Notes under the pieces: generated by a model
Told to the model about the DNA's origin: nothing
What the model saw: only the letters and a program-made list of their open reading frames with translations
Databases searched by the model: none
Translations under genes and position numbers: made by a program
Source of the DNA: Ectopseudomonas composti
GTDB lineage: Bacteria > Pseudomonadota > Gammaproteobacteria > Pseudomonadales > Pseudomonadaceae
DNA: 7,640 nt
Direction of reading: 5' to 3'
Assembly (NCBI GenBank): GCA_946886245.1
Contig: CAMPIF010000196.1
Location: 1-7,640, forward strand
Shown: positions 7,509 to 7,640 of the stretch, in pieces
Layout: every line of letters starts with the position of its first letter
Numbering within the stretch: position 1 is the stretch's first letter

Positions 7509-7640
7509 ATGCTGGAAACAGTCATTGTTGTTCTGCACCTGCTGGGTGCGATCGGGATTGTAGTGCTGGTGCTGTTGCAGCAGGGTAAGGGTGCTGACGC
7601 GGGTGCGTCGTTCGGTTCGGGTGCTTCGGCAACTGTATTC
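7509..7640 (+). CDS. secG: Preprotein translocase subunit SecG, N-terminal fragment
   Basis: The first 44 codons are present and the gene runs off the window. SecG is the small auxiliary subunit of the SecYEG channel and assists SecA-driven export across the inner membrane. The visible part has the first transmembrane helix (about residues 3-23, [21 protein letters not shown]) followed by the family signature [23 protein letters not shown], as in E. coli ([22 protein letters not shown]). The ATG at 7509 lies three bases after the tpiA stop, with AGGAA about eight bases upstream inside tpiA, so the two genes are tightly linked. The second transmembrane helix is outside the window. Confidence 0.96.
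   Translation, partial: MLETVIVVLHLLGAIGIVVLVLLQQGKGADAGASFGSGASATVF

Noticed and set aside
6648..7538. A 296-codon minus-strand open frame opposite tpiA
   Set aside because: Composition is typical of an antisense shadow and the sense strand encodes an unmistakable triosephosphate isomerase.

Overview
The window looks like core chromosome of a Pseudomonas-type gammaproteobacterium. It is GC-rich, every gene is a housekeeping gene, and the order carB - greA - (DUF4149 protein) - yhbY - rlmE - ftsH - folP - glmM - tpiA - secG matches, as far as I recall, the block known from Pseudomonas. In E. coli the same ftsH-folP-glmM-secG core exists but lacks tpiA between glmM and secG. Protein details also fit Pseudomonas, for example a 445-residue GlmM and RlmE catalytic residues in a constant register. 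I cannot name the species.

Layout. Positions 1-265 hold the last part of carB (pyrimidine/arginine precursor synthesis). Its stop overlaps the greA start (262-738), and a small four-helix membrane protein (716-1156) overlaps greA, so these three look translationally coupled. A convergent 72-bp gap with a strong stem-loop separates them from yhbY (minus strand, 1229-1540). yhbY is divergent from rlmE (1631-2254) across a 90-bp shared upstream region. rlmE is followed by a 163-bp gap with a GC hairpin, then ftsH (2418-4340, TTG start), folP (4349-5200), a 155-bp gap, glmM (5356-6693), a 65-bp gap with a plausible promoter, tpiA (6759-7505) and the first 44 codons of secG (7509 to the edge).

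The genes are not one pathway. They cover ribosome assembly (YhbY, RlmE), transcription fidelity (GreA), membrane proteolysis (FtsH), folate synthesis (FolP), amino-sugar supply for the envelope (GlmM), glycolysis/gluconeogenesis (TpiA) and protein export (SecG). What links them is shared transcription and growth-related demand.

I see no CRISPR array, phage, transposase, toxin-antitoxin or defence system, and no wholly new system. The points deserving attention are: (1) a 144-bp imperfect palindrome with near-perfect terminal inverted repeats starting with the folP stop codon and ending just before the glmM ribosome-binding site, which also holds interleaved repeats that could form a pseudoknot; (2) an intrinsic-terminator-like hairpin inside the first codons of folP; (3) a TpiA whose dimer-interface loop 3 is several residues shorter than usual; (4) a tpiA promoter candidate lying within a terminator-like hairpin after glmM.
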